From the NCBI GenBank assembly GCA_046046245.1, contig JBJOKE010000021.1:1-64000 (forward strand): a DNA stretch of 64,000 nucleotides. Direction: 5' to 3'. Position numbers and translations under genes: made by a program. Under the pieces are notes generated by a model. The model saw only the letters and a program-made list of their open reading frames with translations, had not been told where the DNA came from and did no database searches. Source of the stretch: UBA4615 sp046046245 (GTDB lineage: Bacteria > Pseudomonadota > Gammaproteobacteria > Burkholderiales > Burkholderiaceae_E). Shown here in pieces: positions 28,584-36,767 of this stretch (position 1 is its first letter; each line of letters begins with the position of its first letter).

Positions 28584-28597
28584 TTGATCAGGCTCAA
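28584..28597. promoter_or_regulatory. FNR/Anr-like box between divergent kinase genes
   Basis: TTGATCAGGCTCAA matches the TTGATNNNNATCAA consensus in nine of ten fixed positions. On the plus strand TACAGT (28621-28626) lies 30 bases from the box centre, the class II distance at which FNR-type activators contact RNA polymerase. Predicted start of transcription falls at about the ATG (28633). Confidence 0.6.
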
Positions 28598-28632
28598 GAC
28601 GCGACGGGGACGCGCTCCCGTACAGTGGCCCG

Positions 28633-29775
28633 ATGCAGCGCCCGCCCCCCGGAGCCGACGCCGACCGCGACGCCATCGGGGCGGCCGGACCCGCGCCGAC
28701 CGACGCCCGCGACCCGCCCGCAGAGGCTGCGCGGCTGGACTTCCTGCGCTCGTCCGCGGCCTTCGGCACGCCGGCGGATCCGCAGGCCGCGGTCGAGACG
28801 ATCGAGACGCACATGGCCTGGGTCTTCCTGGCGGGCGACCGGGCCTGGAAGCTGAAGAAGGCGGTGCGCTTCCCCTACCTCGACTTCTCGACGCTCGCCG
28901 CGCGCGAGCAGGCGTGCCGCGAGGAGCTGCGCCTGAACGCCCGGCTCGCACCGGGGGTCTACCTGGGCCTGGACGCGTTGCGCTGGGACGGACGGACCCT
29001 GTCGCGGGTGCCCGAGCCGGTGCCGGCCGAAGGCGGGCGGACCCTCGACTGGCTGGTGCGGATGCGACGGCTGCCGCGCGAGCGGATGCTCGACGTGCTC
29101 GCGGCACGCGGTGCGGCCACGCCGGACGACGTCGACGCGCTCGCCGCGCTGCTGGCGGACTTCTACCGCCGTGCGCCGCCGCTGCCGCCCGACCCCGACG
29201 CCAGCGTCGCGCGGTTCGCCCGCGAGCACGCGACCAACGCGCGCCTGCTGGCCGACCCGCGCTTCGCGGTCGACGGCGCCGCCGACGCGATCGCCCGCTT
29301 CGGGCACGTGCTCGCCCGCGACCGCGACCGGCTGCGAGCGCGGGCGCTCGACGGCAGGCTGGTCGACGGCCACGGGGACCTGCGGCCCGAGCACGTCTGC
29401 ATGACGCGTCCGCCGGTGATCATCGACGCGCTCGAGTTCGACCCCGCGCTGCGCCGCCTCGACCCGTTCGAGGAGATCGCGCTGCTGGACGTCGAGTGCG
29501 AGGTCGCCGGCGCGCCGTGGATCGGACCGCGGATCGCCGCGGCGCTCGCCGAGGCGCTCGGCGACGACGCGGGTCCGGCGCTGGTGCCGCTGTACCGGGC
29601 GTACCGGGCGCTGCTGCGCGCGCGGCTCGCGCTCGCGCACCTGCTCGAGCCCGAGCCGCGGCGCGCCGCCCACTGGCGCCCGCAGGCGCAGCGCTTCGTG
29701 GCCGCCGCGCTGCGCGCGCTGGATGCGGCGCAGGCCGCCGGCGCGGTCAGCGCGACGCCCGCGCGCAGTCGCTGA
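28633..29775 (+). CDS. APH-like kinase domain protein, paralogue of the divergent gene
   Basis: A 380-residue kinase-like protein. HMAWVFLAGDRAWKLKKAVRF (motifs WVFLAGDRAWKLKKAV), DFSTLAAREQACREELRLN and the catalytic GHGDLRPEHVCM with IDALEFDPALR match the kinase half of the neighbour at 26968-28560; the C-terminal P-loop half is absent. The first 30 residues are a Pro/Ala/Asp-rich disordered stretch. No ribosome-binding site precedes the ATG and the predicted transcript may start there, so translation could be leaderless. The 3' end overlaps the convergent PRPP synthase-like gene by 29 bases. Confidence 0.85.
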   Translation: MQRPPPGADADRDAIGAAGPAPTDARDPPAEAARLDFLRSSAAFGTPADPQAAVETIETHMAWVFLAGDRAWKLKKAVRFPYLDFSTLAAREQACREELRLNARLAPGVYLGLDALRWDGRTLSRVPEPVPAEGGRTLDWLVRMRRLPRERMLDVLAARGAATPDDVDALAALLADFYRRAPPLPPDPDASVARFAREHATNARLLADPRFAVDGAADAIARFGHVLARDRDRLRARALDGRLVDGHGDLRPEHVCMTRPPVIIDALEFDPALRRLDPFEEIALLDVECEVAGAPWIGPRIAAALAEALGDDAGPALVPLYRAYRALLRARLALAHLLEPEPRRAAHWRPQAQRFVAAALRALDAAQAAGAVSATPARSR

Positions 29776-30703
29776 TCGCTCGCGCGAACAGCGGCGCCAT
29801 CGACACGACGCGCAGGCGCGTCGCGAGCGCGGCGCCGGCCGGCACGCGGAACGCCGGCACGCCGTCGCCGACCACCACCTCGTCGATCGCGGGATCGGCG
29901 AGCACCTCGGGCGCCGGCGGCACGAACAGCCCGTGGGCGGCGAACGCGACGACCTGCCGCGCGCCCGCCGCGCGCAGCGAGACGGCGGCACGGCGCAGCG
30001 TGCCGCCGGTCGCGATCAGGTCGTCGAGCACCAGCGCGACCGTTCCGGCCACGTCGCCGGCCACGAGATCGAATCCGCCGGTGCGCCCGCCGCTGCGACG
30101 CTTGTCGATCATCGCGAAGCCCACCGGCTGCGCGAGCCGCGCCTCCAGGTGCTCGCGCCACAGCTGGGCGCGCTTCACGCCCCCCGGATCCGGCGACACC
30201 ACGGCGAGCGGACCGCGCGCGGCCCATTCGCCGGCGATCGCATCGAAGGCCTCGTGCGCGCTCAGGTGGACCGTCGGGATGCGGAACGCGTTCTGCAGCG
30301 CGGCCAGGTTGTGCGCCTCGAGCACGATCAGCGCGCCGGTGCCGACCGCCTCGAGCAGCTGCGCGACGTAGCGCGAGGCGACCGGGTCGAAGGGCTTCGT
30401 GCCGCGATCCTTGCGGGCGTAGGCGAGGTACGGCACCACCGCGGTCACGCGCGCCGCGCCGTGCTCGCGCAGCGTGGCGACGAACATCAGCAGCCGCACC
30501 AGCTTGTCGTGCGGCCCGTCCTGCGGCCCGCCGTGCAGGGCGGCGATCACGAACGCGTCCGCGCCCCGCGGATCGACCAGCGGGCGCAGCTTGCGCTCGC
30601 CGTCCTCGAACACCCGCTCCTCGTGGGGGGCGATCGGCTCGCCGAGGGTGCGGGCGATGCCCTCGGACAGCGGGCAGTCGGGATCGAGGGCGAACAGCAG
30701 CAT
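29747..30703 (-). CDS. Ribose-phosphate diphosphokinase (PRPP synthase) family protein
   Basis: A 318-residue protein of the PRPP synthetase fold. VVPYLAYARKDRGTKPFDPVASRYV (motifs YLAYARKDR and PVASRYVAQLL) is the ATP-site region, VSPDPGGVKRAQ the pyrophosphate loop and LVLDDLIATGGTL the ribose-5-phosphate/PRPP loop. All are intact, so synthesis of PRPP from ribose 5-phosphate and ATP is plausible. It differs from housekeeping Prs (YLAYARKDR instead of YFPYARQDR; DPGG instead of DAGG), so it is a second, accessory form. Encoded 27 bases after the DHH gene. Confidence 0.88.
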   Translation of the reverse strand: MLLFALDPDCPLSEGIARTLGEPIAPHEERVFEDGERKLRPLVDPRGADAFVIAALHGGPQDGPHDKLVRLLMFVATLREHGAARVTAVVPYLAYARKDRGTKPFDPVASRYVAQLLEAVGTGALIVLEAHNLAALQNAFRIPTVHLSAHEAFDAIAGEWAARGPLAVVSPDPGGVKRAQLWREHLEARLAQPVGFAMIDKRRSGGRTGGFDLVAGDVAGTVALVLDDLIATGGTLRRAAVSLRAAGARQVVAFAAHGLFVPPAPEVLADPAIDEVVVGDGVPAFRVPAGAALATRLRVVSMAPLFARAISDCARASR

Positions 30704-30730
30704 CGGCGCATCTCCGTGGAGGGGGTCGGG

Positions 30731-31741
30731 TCACCAGGCGTCGGCGAACGCGGCGACGAAACGGTCGAGCCCGGCGGCGGGCAGTCGGTCGATGCCGGCG
30801 GCGGCGGCGCGCCCGCTGCCGCCGAAGCGCTCGCAGAACGCGGCCGCGCCCTGCGGCGCGGCACGCGGCGCGCGCACGCTGGCCACGTAGCCGCCGGCGC
30901 CGTCGTCGCGCAGCACCGCGTGCGCGCGGCCCGGGTCGGCCTCGGCGAGCGCGGTGGCGAGCGGCCCGATGGCGCGGCGGCTCCACGGCGCATCGGGCAG
31001 CATCCAGACGCAGCCCCGTGCGCCGCGCCAGTGCGGCGCGAGCCCGGCGACGCGCGCGAGGTCCTGACGACGCTGCCGGTCGATCGCGTCGACCTCGGGG
31101 GCGTCGTGCGCGAAGCGCAGCGGATCGGCGGCGCCGGCCATCCGCTCGAGCAGGCGGGCCGGCGCGACGACGACGTCCGACTCGCGCTCGCCGTAGGCGT
31201 TGTAGTTCATCGCCTCGCCGAGGCGGCGCAGCGCGGCCCGCTGCGCCGCATCGCAGCCCGAGGCCGCGGCGAGCGCGTCGGCAGTTTCGCCGAGCCCGTC
31301 GCCGTACGCGCCGACCAGCGCCCAGCCGCGATGCGCGCCGCCGAGCGCCCGGTCGACCAGCAGGCTCGTGCAGGTGCGCGGGTCGTCGTCGAGGTGGGCC
31401 TCCAGGCGCGGCGAGTCGGGCAGCGGCGGCGCGGCGTGGTGGTCGAACCAGCGCACCCGGGCGCCGTCGGCGAGCAGCCGCAGCAGGTCCGTCCGGTTGC
31501 GCCTCATCGACAGGTCGAAGACGTTCACCTCGTCGGCCGCGCCGTCGGGGACGTGTCGAAGCAGCTCGATGTCGCGCTTGAGGCCGGTCAGCGTGGCGGC
31601 CGGGTCCGGATGCGACAGGCGCCACTGGTGCAGCGCGCACAGCCCGTCGGCATCGCCGTTGCAGAGGTCCCAGCGACGGGGCGGCCGGCCGCCTGGCCAG
31701 CCGCCGGCCGACCCGCCCGATCGGCCCGGGCCGGCGGTCAT
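30731..31741 (-). CDS. DHH family phosphoesterase
   Basis: A 336-residue metal-dependent phosphoesterase-like protein. CNGDADGLCALHQWRL is the first metal motif (usually DxDG), NVFDLSMRRN the second, WFDHHAAPPLPDS the DHH triad, and the C-terminal DHHA1 motif is GGSGRAAAAGIDRLP. Relatives cleave nanoRNA, cyclic dinucleotides, pyrophosphate or 3',5'-bisphosphates; which is not predictable. The N-terminal Gly/Arg-rich 22 residues may not belong to the protein. Forms an operon with the PRPP synthase-like gene. Confidence 0.86.
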   Translation of the reverse strand: MTAGPGRSGGSAGGWPGGRPPRRWDLCNGDADGLCALHQWRLSHPDPAATLTGLKRDIELLRHVPDGAADEVNVFDLSMRRNRTDLLRLLADGARVRWFDHHAAPPLPDSPRLEAHLDDDPRTCTSLLVDRALGGAHRGWALVGAYGDGLGETADALAAASGCDAAQRAALRRLGEAMNYNAYGERESDVVVAPARLLERMAGAADPLRFAHDAPEVDAIDRQRRQDLARVAGLAPHWRGARGCVWMLPDAPWSRRAIGPLATALAEADPGRAHAVLRDDGAGGYVASVRAPRAAPQGAAAFCERFGGSGRAAAAGIDRLPAAGLDRFVAAFADAW

Positions 31742-31920
31742 CGTACGGGTTTCCCGAGCCGCGGCCGGCGAGCACGGCGCGCCGGATCGGGCACACTGCG
31801 GGCTCCCCCCACCCCGCGGGACGTCCGCTGCGGACCGACCCGCCCCTGGAGCAACGGGATGCCTCCTGCGACCCGCCCGCGATCGCCGCGCCGCCCGATG
31901 TCCGGCCGGCCGCCCGTCCG

Positions 31921-32766
31921 ATGACCGCGCGTGCCGTGCTGCGGGCCGCGTGCGCCCTGGCGCTCACCGCGGCCGCAGCACCGGCCGGTGCGGGCTGCGA
32001 GGCCGTCGCCGCGCGGATCGCGCCGCGCGATCCCGCCGCCCCGGGCGGCACCGAGTTCGTGCGCCGGCTGGACGGCCTGTCCGAGCCGGAGCGCGACCTC
32101 GCGATCCGGAGCGCGCTCCTCGCCGGCAACCTGCCCGGCTTCCTGCGCCGCGCGGTGCCGCTCGAGCTCGCCGCCCCGCCGGGCGGAATGCGCACGCCGC
32201 GCGTGACCGTCTGCGTGCTGCCCGACTACCTCGCCGTGGGCAGCGACGACGACCACGTCCGGGTGCCGATGAGCCTGCACGCCGCGTCCGCGATCGCCCA
32301 TGCGTTCGGCTTCACGCTGCCGACCCGGCGGCTGGTCGACGCGATCTACGCGCAGGCCGCGGTCCGGCTCGAGCCGCGTCCGCTGCCCGCCGGCGACGCG
32401 ATGCGCTCCACCGCCTACTTCGTCCGCCATGACGCGATCGTGCGGGCGCAGCGCGACGCGCAGCCCGCGCCGCGCGGCGCGCTCGTCGCCGGCCACAAGA
32501 AGGACCTGGTCCTGACCGGCCGACTGCGCCAGGCGCCGGACCGGCTCGCCCTGTACGGCTGGCACCGCGGGCCGTCGGCGCCGATCCAGCCGCTCAGCCT
32601 CGTGCACGGCGCACGCTACGCCGACTACAGCCATGGCGTGCGCCTGGTCGCGGCCACCGCCTGGGTCGACGGCAGGGCGCGGCCCATCGGCGAGGTGCTG
32701 CGCGACGCGCGGCTGTCGGCGGCGCTGAGCGACGAGGGACCGATCGAGCTCGACGGCGGGACCTGA
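31921..32766 (+). CDS. Predicted secreted protein of unknown function
   Basis: A 281-residue protein with a clear signal peptide (MTARAVLRAACALALTAAAA, cleavage near AGAG). I do not recognise a named domain. Conserved-looking parts are TVCVLPDYLAVGSDDDHVRV, RVPMSLHAASAIAHAFGFTL, and a C-terminal YGWHRGPSAPIQPLSLVHG followed by HGARYADYSHGVRLVAAT. The many His, Tyr and Asp in the last segment suggest a ligand or metal site, possibly enzymatic. Convergent with the SUMF1-like gene, and probably functionally linked to the next two genes, also secreted. Confidence 0.75.
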   Translation: MTARAVLRAACALALTAAAAPAGAGCEAVAARIAPRDPAAPGGTEFVRRLDGLSEPERDLAIRSALLAGNLPGFLRRAVPLELAAPPGGMRTPRVTVCVLPDYLAVGSDDDHVRVPMSLHAASAIAHAFGFTLPTRRLVDAIYAQAAVRLEPRPLPAGDAMRSTAYFVRHDAIVRAQRDAQPAPRGALVAGHKKDLVLTGRLRQAPDRLALYGWHRGPSAPIQPLSLVHGARYADYSHGVRLVAATAWVDGRARPIGEVLRDARLSAALSDEGPIELDGGT

Positions 32767-32775
32767 GGTCCCGCC
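32755..32775. terminator. Hairpin with the stop codon as its loop
   Basis: GGCGGGACC (32755-32763) pairs perfectly with GGTCCCGCC (32767-32775); the three loop bases are the TGA stop codon of the unknown secreted protein gene. It lies between convergent genes and probably serves as a bidirectional terminator. Confidence 0.5.
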
Positions 32776-32792
32776 GGCCGGGCGGCGGCCGA

Positions 32793-33830
32793 TCAGCGCG
32801 CCGGCAGCGTCGCGCAGCATCGGAAGCCCAGGTGGTAGTTCGCATGGCTCGCCGGATCCCGCACGCGCGTGCCGTGCCAGAACGGCGCGCGCCACCGGCA
32901 CCAGTCCTCGTGCGCGCGGTAGGCGTCGAAGACGAACCAGCTGCCCTTCATCTCGGTCAGGCCGAGCGTGCGGCTGCCCCGGCTCGACATCTGCCCGGCC
33001 TCGAGCGGCAGGTTCATGTGCTCGGCGGCGTTGCCGTTCAGGTCGTAGACGCCGAGCGGACTGCGGCACTGCGGGAAGTCGCCGGTCGGATAGGTGTTCG
33101 AGCCGCAGGCGTTCCAGCCGCCGCCCTCGCAGCCCGGCGTCTTGCGGCTGCCGGTGGCGCAGACGCCGCCGCGATAGGCCGGACCGTAGCTCCAGCGTCG
33201 CTCGCCCTCGCGTGCGCGGTTGTGGTCGGCCCGCATCCGCGCGACCGCATCGGCCGGCGAACGTCCGGCGGCCAGGTCGAAGCGGTAGTCGGGCGGCTCG
33301 AGCCGCCCCTCGCAGGCGCCCTCCCATTCGTGCGCGTCGCACAGCCGCTTGCCCATCGCCTCGCACAGCTCGGCCGCCTCCCGCGCCTTGACCCAGACCA
33401 CCGGGTACTCGCAGGGGATGTCCGGGAACTCGTACTGGTCGATGCAGGCGCGCGCGTCCTCGGGGCGTTCGATCCGCGGATCGTAGAGCGGCGCCATGTG
33501 CGGCGCGCCGCAGATCGCCTCGAAACCGGCCTCGTCGGCGGGCGGCGGCCGCGCGGCGCGCTGTGCCCGACACTCGCCGGGCGTGCGCGGATGCACCGCG
33601 ATCGCCGGATTGCCCTGGCCGGCGAAGCCCGAGCGGCGGAAGACCGCGCGGACCGCCTCGCCCTGCGCCGGCGTGAGGCGGTGCTCGCGCTCGATCGCGC
33701 GGAGCATCGCCTCGTTGCGCTCGGCGAGCGCCGTCCCGCCGGCCGCGGCCCCGGCCGCATCGCCCGCCGTGGGCGGCGCGCCGAACCACAGCGCGGCCGC
33801 GAGCGCCGCGGCGATCCACGCCCGCGTCAT
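32793..33830 (-). CDS. SUMF1/formylglycine-generating-enzyme-like secreted protein
   Basis: A 345-residue protein with N-terminal signal peptide (MTRAWIAAALAAALWFGAPP). The SUMF1 (FGE-sulfatase) fold is seen in CIDQYEFPDIPCEYPVVWVK, then EAAELCEAMGKRLCDAHEWE, YDLNGNAAEHMNL and the C-terminal ASHANYHLGFRCC. It has many Cys residues, fitting a disulfide-rich exported protein. SUMF1-fold proteins include formylglycine formation, ergothioneine-type oxygenases and simple binding proteins; the copper-binding Cys pair of true FGE cannot be assigned with certainty. The ATG overlaps the stop of the glycosidase gene upstream. Confidence 0.84.
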   Translation of the reverse strand: MTRAWIAAALAAALWFGAPPTAGDAAGAAAGGTALAERNEAMLRAIEREHRLTPAQGEAVRAVFRRSGFAGQGNPAIAVHPRTPGECRAQRAARPPPADEAGFEAICGAPHMAPLYDPRIERPEDARACIDQYEFPDIPCEYPVVWVKAREAAELCEAMGKRLCDAHEWEGACEGRLEPPDYRFDLAAGRSPADAVARMRADHNRAREGERRWSYGPAYRGGVCATGSRKTPGCEGGGWNACGSNTYPTGDFPQCRSPLGVYDLNGNAAEHMNLPLEAGQMSSRGSRTLGLTEMKGSWFVFDAYRAHEDWCRWRAPFWHGTRVRDPASHANYHLGFRCCATLPAR

Positions 33831-35578
33831 CGCACCGCCTCCCTGCGCAGGACCGTGAAGAAGTCCCGGTCGTCGGGGACGCCCACGAAGCGCGGCAGCC
33901 GGTCGTCGCCCTCGCCGCGGTCGAGCTGGGCCATGCCGCGCACGAGGTGGTCGATGCGCAGCCGCGCGCCGTCGCGCACGTGGACGGCGAGGTAGGTGTG
34001 CTCCAGCGCGTTCATGTCGAGGTGCATCGCGTGACCGCAGCCGGCCGACAGGAACACCCGCGCCATCGTCGCCGGCACCGCGGTCGAGAACCAGCCGTAG
34101 ACGAGGTGGATCGTGCCGCCCGACTCGAGCAGGCACGCGCCGGCGCGCAGCGAGCGCAGCTGCTCGTCGGCCGAGCCCGACCAGTTCCCCGGCCCCCATC
34201 GGTCGACCAGCCCGCCGATCACCGGGGCGCCGCCGCCCGCCGGCGTCTCGACCAGCGGCACGCCGTTCTGCCGCGCGTCGCGGAGCCGCGGCACCAGCGC
34301 GGCATCGGCCTCGGACCAGGTCTTCATGCCGACCCGGCCGTCCTGCAGCACGTACAGCGTCGACAGCCCGGGCACGAGCCGGCTGAACACGACGCCCTGC
34401 TCGACGAAGCCGTAATGGCTGCCGCGGTTGGCCGCGGCGAGCGCGCCGTAGCGGAACGCGCCATGCTCGCGCTTGAAGCCGCCGGTGAAGGTGGCGACCA
34501 CGTCGGCCCGCTGCGCGGGCGGTACCTGCCCGGTGCGCACCAGCGGCGCGGCGCCGTCGATCCCGTCGGGGCCGCGCGACGCCGGGTCGCGCACGGCCGG
34601 CACGACCCGCGCGGACCAGCCGAGCCGCGGATGCTCGGTCCCGAGCGAGAAGCCGAGCCGGTGCCGCGACAGGTCGAACGCCACCAGGAACACCAGCGCC
34701 TTCGCCTCGACCGGGTCGGGTCGCCAGCGCGCGGTCCCGGGCGGCTCCGGCACCGCGTCCGGCCGGGTCACGGCGACGTGCACGCCGGGCAGGCCCACGA
34801 CCGGCCGCCAGCGCCCCAGCGGCCAGCCTGCGGCGGCCTCGGGGCCGGCATCGAGGCCGAGCCCGTCGGCGAGGACCGACTGCCCCTCGAAGCCCGCCCG
34901 CAGCGGCAGCGGCGGCGGCGTGCCGGCGCCGCCGGCCGCGGTGCCGCCCGACGCCCGCCCGGCCGGCACCGGCGTGCCCCGCTCGACGAACGCGTCGCGA
35001 TACACCTCGCGCTTGACGAAGCCGACCACGTCCTCGCCGCCGGGGACGCGGTCGCGCAGGAACTCGGTCCCCGCCTCCAGCGCGCTGCGGTGGCCGCGGA
35101 CCGCGTTGCGCAGCACGAGGCGACCGTCGCACAGCGGCGCGTAGGCGCTGCGCGCCGCGCGGGCGACCGACAGCGGCGATGCCGCGCCGCCCGCCCAGGG
35201 GATGCAGCGCGTCACCGCGCCGTCGCGCTCGATCGCCAGCGCGCCGCCATCCGCGGCGTCGAGCCGGACGCGCTGGCGGGCCGGCTCCGGGTTCTCCAGG
35301 TGCCACTGCGAGCGCACGCGGCCGTCCGCCCCGTCGAGCGACAGCACGAACCACGCGTGCACCGCGGGGTTCAGGTCCACCCAGCGCACGGCGGCCACGC
35401 CCGCGATACCGGCGACCGCGACGCGCGACGCCTCGCGGGCCGGCTGCAACTCGACGATCGACGGCGACGCGGCGGTCCCGGCCGGGGCGACCGACTGCGC
35501 CGCCGCCTGCGCCGCCGCGAGTGAGGCGCCGAGCGCGAGCACCGCGAGCGCGCGCCGGGCGGAGGCCGTCAGAAGCAC
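33827..35578 (-). CDS. Phosphodiester glycosidase (NAGPA domain) secreted protein
   Basis: A 583-residue exported protein. LTASARRALAVLALGASLAA ending in AQAAAQ is a signal peptide. The N-terminal half is a poorly conserved beta-rich part. The C-terminal half, from about residue 330, is a NAGPA-type domain (DUF2233): VATFTGGFKREHGAFRYG, YVLQDGRVGMKTWSEAD and HAMHLDMNALEHTY. Family members cleave phosphodiester-linked sugars; no substrate is established here. Start GTG 35578 overlaps the end of the epimerase gene by 10 bases; GTG 35590 is an alternative. Confidence 0.84.
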   Translation of the reverse strand: MLLTASARRALAVLALGASLAAAQAAAQSVAPAGTAASPSIVELQPAREASRVAVAGIAGVAAVRWVDLNPAVHAWFVLSLDGADGRVRSQWHLENPEPARQRVRLDAADGGALAIERDGAVTRCIPWAGGAASPLSVARAARSAYAPLCDGRLVLRNAVRGHRSALEAGTEFLRDRVPGGEDVVGFVKREVYRDAFVERGTPVPAGRASGGTAAGGAGTPPPLPLRAGFEGQSVLADGLGLDAGPEAAAGWPLGRWRPVVGLPGVHVAVTRPDAVPEPPGTARWRPDPVEAKALVFLVAFDLSRHRLGFSLGTEHPRLGWSARVVPAVRDPASRGPDGIDGAAPLVRTGQVPPAQRADVVATFTGGFKREHGAFRYGALAAANRGSHYGFVEQGVVFSRLVPGLSTLYVLQDGRVGMKTWSEADAALVPRLRDARQNGVPLVETPAGGGAPVIGGLVDRWGPGNWSGSADEQLRSLRAGACLLESGGTIHLVYGWFSTAVPATMARVFLSAGCGHAMHLDMNALEHTYLAVHVRDGARLRIDHLVRGMAQLDRGEGDDRLPRFVGVPDDRDFFTVLRREAVR

Positions 35579-36675
35579 CGCTTCGCCCACTTCAGGAACC
35601 CCTTGTCCCACGGCACGCGGTGGGTGACCCCGGTGCGCGAGCGGACCGCGTCGCGGTTCGCGAGGTACCAGTCGAAGTTCGCGACCAGCGCATCGGCGTT
35701 CGAGCGGCGCGGCGACCACCCGAGCCGCTCGCGGGCTCGCGCGATGGAGACGACGCTGTCGCGGCCGGCGGTCTCGTAGATCCACTCGTAGAGCGGCGAC
35801 CAGCCGAGCGCGTGCAGCGCCCGCAGCGCCAGGACCGCCGGGGCCGCGGGCAGGCGCACGACCCTGCGTCCGTGTCCCGCCCGATCGAGCACCGCCTGCC
35901 AGTTCCCGGCCATCGTGCCGAACGAGGCCGCACCGACGTTGAAGGTCTCGTTGACCCGCCCCGCGTCGAGCACCAGGCAGCGCTCGATCGCGTCGCACAG
36001 GTCGGCGACGTCGAGCAGCTGGTAGGGATTGTCGCCACGGCCGAGCACCGGGAACGCACGGCCCTCGGCCGCCCACTCGTAGAGGATCTCGAAGGCGCCG
36101 AGCCGCTCCGGCCCGACGAACGACTTCGGACGCAGCACCGGCACGCAGGCGCCCCGCGCGCGCGCCGCCTCGCAGAGCCGTTCGGCGTCGATCTTCGACT
36201 GGCCGTACGGACCCACGCCGTGCAGCGCGTCGGTCTCCAGGATCGGATGGTGGTCCGGGATGCCGTAGACCGCGGTCGAGGACACGAACACCAGGCGATC
36301 GACGCCGTGCCGCGCGGCAGCCTCCAGCAGCAGCCGCGTCCCGTCGACCGCGGTGGTCAGGATCTCCCGGGGCGGGGCGAGCGGCAGCGCGGCCGCCGCG
36401 TGGACGACGGTGCGCATGCCGGCGACGGCCGCATCGACCGCCCGCGGATCCCGGACGTCCCCCAGTCGCGCGTCGACGCGATCCCGCTCCGGATAGTCGA
36501 AGGGCTCCAGGTCGAGCGTGCGCACGTGCACGCCGCGCGCGAGCAGGTGCCGCGCGAGGTTGATGCCCAGGAAGCCCGAGCCGCCGGTGACCAGGCACGG
36601 TCCGGCTCGGGCGAGCGCCTCGCGCCCGGGGTCGGACTGCGGGGCGGAACGCTCGGTCCCCTCGCGGGCAGGCAT
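35569..36675 (-). CDS. NAD-dependent epimerase/dehydratase family protein
   Basis: Extended SDR of 368 residues. Rossmann site VTGGSGFLGINLARHL, then AAAALPLAPP, VFVSSTAVYGIPDHH, catalytic YGQSK, and a long C-terminal substrate domain ending in WDKGFLKWAKRCF. The group resembles nucleoside-diphosphate-sugar epimerases. ATG 36675 is chosen because GGAGG lies 8 bases upstream; an ATG at 36690 has no such site. First gene of the operon with the glycosidase and SUMF1-like genes, behind an FNR-like promoter. Confidence 0.9.
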   Translation of the reverse strand: MPAREGTERSAPQSDPGREALARAGPCLVTGGSGFLGINLARHLLARGVHVRTLDLEPFDYPERDRVDARLGDVRDPRAVDAAVAGMRTVVHAAAALPLAPPREILTTAVDGTRLLLEAAARHGVDRLVFVSSTAVYGIPDHHPILETDALHGVGPYGQSKIDAERLCEAARARGACVPVLRPKSFVGPERLGAFEILYEWAAEGRAFPVLGRGDNPYQLLDVADLCDAIERCLVLDAGRVNETFNVGAASFGTMAGNWQAVLDRAGHGRRVVRLPAAPAVLALRALHALGWSPLYEWIYETAGRDSVVSIARARERLGWSPRRSNADALVANFDWYLANRDAVRSRTGVTHRVPWDKGFLKWAKRCF

Positions 36676-36726
36676 CGTCGCGACCTCCATCGGCCCGACG
36701 GCGGCGGCGCTGCCGTCGGCGATGCC

Positions 36727-36767
36727 ACTCTAGGGCGACGCGCGCAGGCCCGCTTGCGCGGGATCAA
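36727..36767 (-). promoter_or_regulatory. FNR/Anr-like class II promoter of the epimerase operon
   Basis: On the minus strand TTGATCCCGCGCAA (36767-36754) is followed by TAGAGT (36732-36727). The left half-site is perfect, the right half-site matches three of five bases. The box centre is about 28 bases from the -10 hexamer, as expected for class II activation. The likely start of transcription is about 45 bases before the ATG. Confidence 0.5.
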
